From Ophiosphaerella korrae (Eukaryota > Ascomycota > Dothideomycetes > Pleosporales > Phaeosphaeriaceae): DNA of 64,000 nucleotides. Position 1 is the first letter of the stretch. Every line of letters begins with the position of its first letter. The notes beneath the pieces were generated by a model. That model was not told where the DNA came from. It saw nothing but the letters and a program-made list of their open reading frames with translations, and searched no databases. The stretch lies in contig JALNQF010000001.1 in the NCBI GenBank assembly GCA_028456385.1, positions 930,001-994,000 of the forward strand, given 5' to 3'. Made by a program: the position numbers and the translations under genes. This document shows, one piece after another, positions 59,550 to 64,000 of this stretch.

Positions 59550-59943
59550 GGAAAGAGCAAAGGAGGACATCAACAATTTAAAAGAAGCCACAAAATCGAG
59601 ACCCAGTACTGTTGGTCATCATGATGATGTCCCCACCACAAAACAAAGTAAATTTCCGACTTTCACATCGGTAGTTCTCTTCGCAGCTTCAATTGCTGAC
59701 ATGCACGTGATGTTGCTCCACGGAGCAGCTGCCCGCAGATCTGTATACCCAAAGTATGTGGCGTTCATATAACAACGTTAGCGCAATATCATTTAATAAA
59801 AATGCATCAGTGTCTCATTATCGACAAGCGAATTAAGTTATGTCTCTAGATTCAGACGACCACACCAGAAATTGAACACAACGGCCCCACCCCCACATTT
59901 CGGATCCTAGCCGTACGAACCGTCCCAGGCATGGTTTAAACGT
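59550..59943. other. Spacer before the HeLo gene 3' end
   Basis: 394 bases, AT-rich near 59.8 kb. A plus-strand ORF continuing to 59772 has no recognisable content. Confidence 0.4.
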
Positions 59944-61518
59944 TTAAACGTCGTGCGCCTTATTTCGTATATCCTTCGTCTCAATCCTTCCAACTCCCTG
60001 GTACATGTCGTGCCGCTCGATTAGGCTATTAAGGGTAGTCGCATCGTATAGGCCTCCTTCACCACTACCCTCGCTACTCACCGTTTTGGTCTGCACTAGT
60101 GCATTTTTGTCAAGCGAGACGCGTTGCACGGGAGCATTTATTCTCAATTGCTTGTCTTCTTGGATAGTTCCCATACCATTCTTTTCTTGGAGCGACACGT
60201 CCCTCATCCTCGAATCAAGGTCAAGTGCGGGCGCATCAGGTATCGCACTGAGAGACTTGGAACGTACCGGTTCCAGCGCATTTCCATCTTCAGAGGAGCG
60301 TTGGGGTGCGCTAGCTTCGCCTTCAGAAAGCGAGCGCTGTGGGTCCACATTGTTTTCTAGAACACTCTTCGAGCGTTTTCTGTCATCTCTATGGCTCTTA
60401 GACCATGACTTCAATTTGAAGGCCGATAACCAACCAGGCCGTTTCTCTTTACCGGCATTTGGGTCCAAAGAACGCTCGGTAGAAAGCTGCAAGTGTGTCT
60501 TCTCGCTGGCCTTGGGTCGAGTTTGGGTCGGTGTTTGTGCCGGTGTTTGTGCCTCAGGTGATGCGGTGCGTATGTCGTAATCTGACTTGCGCCGCGCACC
60601 TGCAGCACCACTTGAAGTTAGGTTGTAGCTCGCGCGGCGTTGTGCGAGAGATGTCTCCTTCAACTCTTGGTTGATATACTGAAGTGCTGCATCGACAACG
60701 TTAACATACTCCGGATAATCGACCTCACAGGCCTCGCGAATTAGGCGCAGCTTTTCCCAGTCGTGTTGAACGATGGGGCCCGTGAGATCGGGATGCCAAG
60801 CCATGCAACGAATATCAGAACGGGTACCACGATCCACTTGATCTTTGACGCCTAAGAGCTCGATGAGAGCATCGACCTCGGTGCGGACGGTTTTGACGAA
60901 TTGACTAAAACGATCACAGTTCTTGACAGTCCAGTGACTGGTAGTCATGCTCATGTTTCGCTTGATACTTGTTCTTCCGCCGGTCTGCCTGACGAGATCC
61001 TGCAACAAGGCATATTTCTCCCTGAAACCCTCGAGGCGGTTGGTATCTAAAGCTGGGTATTCGATTCGTGAAAAGTGCTTGGGACTCTTCAGCCCATACT
61101 TTTCCATCAACTCGTCTCGGGGCAGATTGCCTGGGCGGCCTGCAATCTCATTGAGGGCCTTGTGTACTTTGGCGTTGACTTGCTCGTCGTCTAGCCGTGG
61201 GTCTCTGACGCCAAAGTTTACAGGGAGATGAGGATCAGGATTAGTTATGCCAGGGTGAGAGGGGATCATGTGTTTTGCAATAGTTGCAGGCGGTGCTGAG
61301 ATGCCCACCGCATCGCCGAATATCAACAATCTGCCTTGCTGGAGGCCGAGTTTGGCCAGGGCAACTTTTTGGGCATGGTCGTTATCCTTGGACGGATGAA
61401 TGAGATTGAAAGCCTCAACGCAAGCACTGAACTGGGTTGCTAGAGAGAAGACGTCGGTGAGGATTTGGGCCTTGGTTTTGGTCGGCGGTGTGGCTGGGGC
61501 GGAGGCGTTGGTGGTCAT
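59944..61518 (-). CDS. HeLo-domain (prion-inhibition and propagation type) protein
   Basis: Intronless, 524 aa, starting at ATG 61518. Residues about 20-250 resemble the HeLo/prion-inhibition domain of the HET-S class: ILTDVFSLATQFSACVEAFNLI, then LAKLGLQQGRLLIFGDAVGI, matching the pattern of a helical N-terminus, a CV..F motif and a helix ending at GEAV/GDAV. The second half is Ser/Lys/Arg-rich and disordered, with PAQTPTQT-type repeats and a basic KLKSWSKSHRDDRKRSKS stretch. The C-terminus ends TKDIRNKAHDV; I cannot demonstrate a HET-s-type amyloid motif. Family members act in heterokaryon incompatibility or are of unknown function. No NLR gene is adjacent. Confidence 0.78.
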   Translation of the reverse strand: MTTNASAPATPPTKTKAQILTDVFSLATQFSACVEAFNLIHPSKDNDHAQKVALAKLGLQQGRLLIFGDAVGISAPPATIAKHMIPSHPGITNPDPHLPVNFGVRDPRLDDEQVNAKVHKALNEIAGRPGNLPRDELMEKYGLKSPKHFSRIEYPALDTNRLEGFREKYALLQDLVRQTGGRTSIKRNMSMTTSHWTVKNCDRFSQFVKTVRTEVDALIELLGVKDQVDRGTRSDIRCMAWHPDLTGPIVQHDWEKLRLIREACEVDYPEYVNVVDAALQYINQELKETSLAQRRASYNLTSSGAAGARRKSDYDIRTASPEAQTPAQTPTQTRPKASEKTHLQLSTERSLDPNAGKEKRPGWLSAFKLKSWSKSHRDDRKRSKSVLENNVDPQRSLSEGEASAPQRSSEDGNALEPVRSKSLSAIPDAPALDLDSRMRDVSLQEKNGMGTIQEDKQLRINAPVQRVSLDKNALVQTKTVSSEGSGEGGLYDATTLNSLIERHDMYQGVGRIETKDIRNKAHDV

Positions 61519-62431
61519 GGCGGGGTAGAGGTCGGTGGGTCACCTCACCTTGAATGGGGCTGATGCAATTACAGCAGACAGGTGCAGGCAAATGGGTGGC
61601 AGAGCCTGCAAGTGCGCTGGACTAGTTGAAGGCACATTGCTAGACGAGCGTACAAAAGCAATATTGACTTGCTGTGCGCATGACGTCTGAGGGCGTGTTG
61701 AAAAACATGGATCGCGTTCAGCTGTGGCGCAGAGTTTGCGCCCAGAACTTAGATGCGGGGCGCATTCGTTGATCGGCTTCCTCTTATCCACGAGGACTTG
61801 TCGCAATTCGCTTTCTCATTTTGTCCACGTCTTGTGGCACAGATTGACACCGAGCATGAGTGCCATATTGTTATGCAAAATCCGCACTAGGACATGGTCA
61901 ATTGTTGTTTTGTGTCTCTCAGCACATAATTAGTAGCTATAACTAGCCTTTCTAAAGTCTGTCGATTCGTTCTCAACGGCTGGCTCGAATAGCCTAATGA
62001 CCCTGCTTCTCCCGCATAATTGTTCCATGCGAGACACGTTGTAATTAATACTCCTAGCCGTGGACAGGATTTGTGCAGACTTGTGGCAATCGAGATCCTA
62101 GTCTGAGATGCCAAGTCGGAGGAGCCAACGGCTTGGGTGTGCGTGCGACATTCATCCTAAACGGCTCCAGTTGCCTCTAGCTGCCCTTTGCATCACCCCT
62201 CAATCTACTCTTCACATTCTGGGTCGGCGATTTGCCTTGTCCTGGCATCCTTGTGTTTAGTTTGTTTGCCCCCTGTCCGTCGGGGCATGCAAGGTCCCGT
62301 TCCTACAGGCGCGCATGTTCAATGACGACAGAACCAATAGCAACCGACGTCAATACCACCAACAGCTTCCATCACATTTTTTCCATCACTGCTCACCAGT
62401 CAAATTGATGCTGCTGGCGAATCTTGGCAAC
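61519..62431. other. Intergenic region HeLo-carboxylesterase
   Basis: About 0.9 kb between divergent genes. Short ORFs within it have no recognisable content. The esterase frame is open upstream of 62432, to 62315, with a second ATG at 62408. Confidence 0.45.
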
Positions 62432-63868
62432 ATGCTTAATTTTCTCCGGGTCGCCACCGTAACCTTGCTCATTGGCTCAACGTCTGCATCGCCAGCTCAT
62501 CCCCCTCGAGTACATACAACGAGTGGAATCATTGTTGGCCATCCAGCCTCAACCAAGACGAATGTGACAGAGTTTCTGGGTATCCGCTATGCCGAAGCGC
62601 CTATAGGCGAACTTAGATTTGCTGCGCCCAAGACATATTTTGCACCTCAAGAGTTGGTTTTCGATGCTTTGCATTGGGTACAACACATTGTCTCTCATTG
62701 TAATTGACGAAAACATGAACTAATCATCATAGTCGGACGACTACCCTTCAAATAAACCGCCTACAAGCAGTTTCCCAAACTTCACACAACCCTCAGGTCT
62801 GCGCGTGTGGAAAGACTTTGCTGCACAAAACAATAACTCGGCCTCTGAGGATTGCCTAAGGCTCAATATCTGGACGAAGGGTCCGGGTGATATCATAGCG
62901 AAGAAGCCTGTGCTTATCTTCCTACATGGCGGACGTGCGTTGTCACTCCCAGCTTTCTCAACAGTCATCGCTGACATGAATCTGTAAGATTTCAAATCCC
63001 TGGACCCCATAGCTAATTCTATAATGGTCAATACTTATCCAATGTATCACAGACTATTAGTTGTGGTGGGCCAAATGACAACTCTGACCAAGCACTTTCT
63101 TGTGTTCGATCCAAGAATACTTCAACCATTTTAGCTGCGGCTGCAAGAGTGCCGCCACTTCCTACATTGGCGACTGCGCAAGCAACCTTTCACCTTACAA
63201 TCGATAACGTAACTGTATTTGCGGATTACGAACAGCTCTCAGTCTCTGGTGCGTTTGCTAGGATTCCATTGGTAGTCGGCCATGTTGCAAATGAAGAAGG
63301 TTGGTACCGATTAAGTGGATACGCAGCCCGGCTTAACTTCACAAACGCCCAATGGGATCTATTTTCTGAGCGTGCCTTCGTTTGCCCTACCTCTTACGCA
63401 GCTAAGTATAGAGTGCAGCACAGCGTGCCCACGTGGCGGTATAGGTATCACGGCGACTGGAATAACCTTCGCATTTACAACGGCACAGCAGGGCTTGGGC
63501 CTAAGGGAAGCGGTACATATCACGGCTCCGATCTCAATATGGTCTTTGGCATCTCTGAAGATGTATCGGGTCTAGAGAACACTCCTGACGAAAACGATAC
63601 CAAGGCTTACATGATGGGCGCTTGGGCTGCCTTTGCTCGAGATTCGAAGTATGGACTGACAAAATTTAGTTGGCCTGAGTATGATTCAATTGGTGAGATT
63701 TAGAACTCATTGACTATGTCGGGGCGGCTAATAATATTTCTTATAGGCACCACAATTGTCCAATTAGCAATTAGCAACAGCGCGGAACCGACTATTGTTG
63801 ACTTAATTTCAAGTGACAAGAATTGCCCACTCAAGAATGATCCGCTTCCTGGAAGAGGGGCTTTTTAG
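62432..63868 (+). pseudogene. Type-B carboxylesterase pseudogene with internal deletion
   Basis: Recognisable pieces lie in order. Signal peptide and N-terminus (MLNFLRVATVTLLIGSTSAS, FLGIRYAEAPIGELRF) run 62432-62677. After a 55-nt intron, 62733 to about 62937 gives ASEDCLRLNIWTKG and LIFLHGG. A disordered stretch of about 80 bases follows with an in-frame TAA before a YNGQYLSNVSQT fragment. At about 63059 CGGPNDNSDQALSC begins and runs through IPLVVGHVANEEG and GSGTYHGSDLNMVFG to 63692. After a 54-nt intron the end (PLKNDPLPGRGAF) stops at 63868. Functional relatives have some 150-200 more residues between the YNGQ and CGGPN pieces, including the GESAGG catalytic-serine elbow. Those are missing here, so hydrolase activity is not expected. 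Confidence 0.78.
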
Positions 63869-64000
63869 AGACATGTACTTTCCCAAGCCAGACATGCGCT
63901 TAAACTCCTTACTCTACCATATTTACAAATAGTCAAAAATGGTCTCAGTCGAACAAAAACCGGAGGCTGCCTAGGAAGCAGCAACCAAAAGACATCCAGA
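63869..64000. other. Window end
   Basis: 132 bases after the esterase relic. No feature recognised. Confidence 0.4.

Noticed and set aside
59449..59772. 107-aa ORF after the crotonase
   Set aside because: Its frame differs from the two protein-like fragments at 59303-59549 and looks random after 59560.

Overview
The window is nuclear DNA from a filamentous ascomycete fungus. Genes on both strands are broken by very short spliceosomal introns, mostly 43-63 nt, with GT..AG ends and CTAAC/CTGAC-like branch points. The protein families are typical of Pezizomycotina: Zn2Cys6 regulators, HET-domain NLRs, HeLo proteins, BIM1-like copper proteins and NRPS-like enzymes. A Dothideomycete (Pleosporales-type) origin is my guess from overall gene style and is not proven by the sequence. 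All exon-intron models below were built by reading frames and splice signals by eye.

Layout. 1-957: the 3' part of an unrecognised gene. 1.76-10.6 kb: a housekeeping block with a GCK-III/STE20-like kinase and the nine-exon phosphatidylinositol 4-kinase STT4. 10.6-12.8 kb: gene-poor, with long G/C homopolymers and a probably broken membrane-protein gene. 12.8-19.7 kb: a maltose/alpha-glucoside utilisation cluster (GH13 alpha-glucosidase, divergent MFS alpha-glucoside permease, Zn2Cys6 regulator). 19.9-22.7 kb: a secreted class-3 lipase and a divergent multi-pass membrane protein. 23.8-25.5 kb: a second Zn2Cys6 regulator. 25.5-38.2 kb: an AT-rich accessory stretch with a C2H2 zinc-finger gene, two doubtful small genes and one large NOD-like receptor (HET-NB-ARC-TPR) whose last part is a nearly perfect 126-bp tandem array. 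38.2-44.6 kb: surface and nutrition genes, namely a GPI-type cell-surface protein, a BIM1-like (LPMO X325) copper protein with a non-canonical splice acceptor, a quinate/sugar-type MFS permease and a divergent DHDPS-family aldolase. 45.8-50.9 kb: a second conserved block with INO80 subunit Ies1, DNA polymerase delta subunit 2 and a tiny GPI-type protein. 51.8-52.6 kb: remnants of a TA-flanked terminal-repeat transposon. 52.7-59.1 kb: an eight-exon NRPS-like enzyme that fuses an adenylation domain to a membrane oxidoreductase-like module, then an eight-exon crotonase. 59.3-64 kb: a frameshifted relic, an intronless HeLo-domain protein, and a type-B carboxylesterase pseudogene that has lost its catalytic-serine region.

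Functional links. The alpha-glucosidase, permease and regulator form a self-contained alpha-glucoside uptake, cleavage and control unit. The MFS permease and DHDPS-family aldolase share one divergent promoter region and look like an uptake-plus-catabolism pair. The NRPS-like enzyme and the crotonase could belong to one small metabolite pathway, but only adjacency supports this. The HET-NLR and the HeLo protein belong to families used in fungal non-self recognition and regulated cell death, but they lie 24 kb apart.

The most noteworthy items are the adenylation/membrane-reductase fusion, the NLR with homogenised repeats, two non-canonical introns (GT..GG and GC..AG), the terminal-repeat element family, and several decaying genes. 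No RNA genes, CRISPR arrays or complete transposons were recognised.
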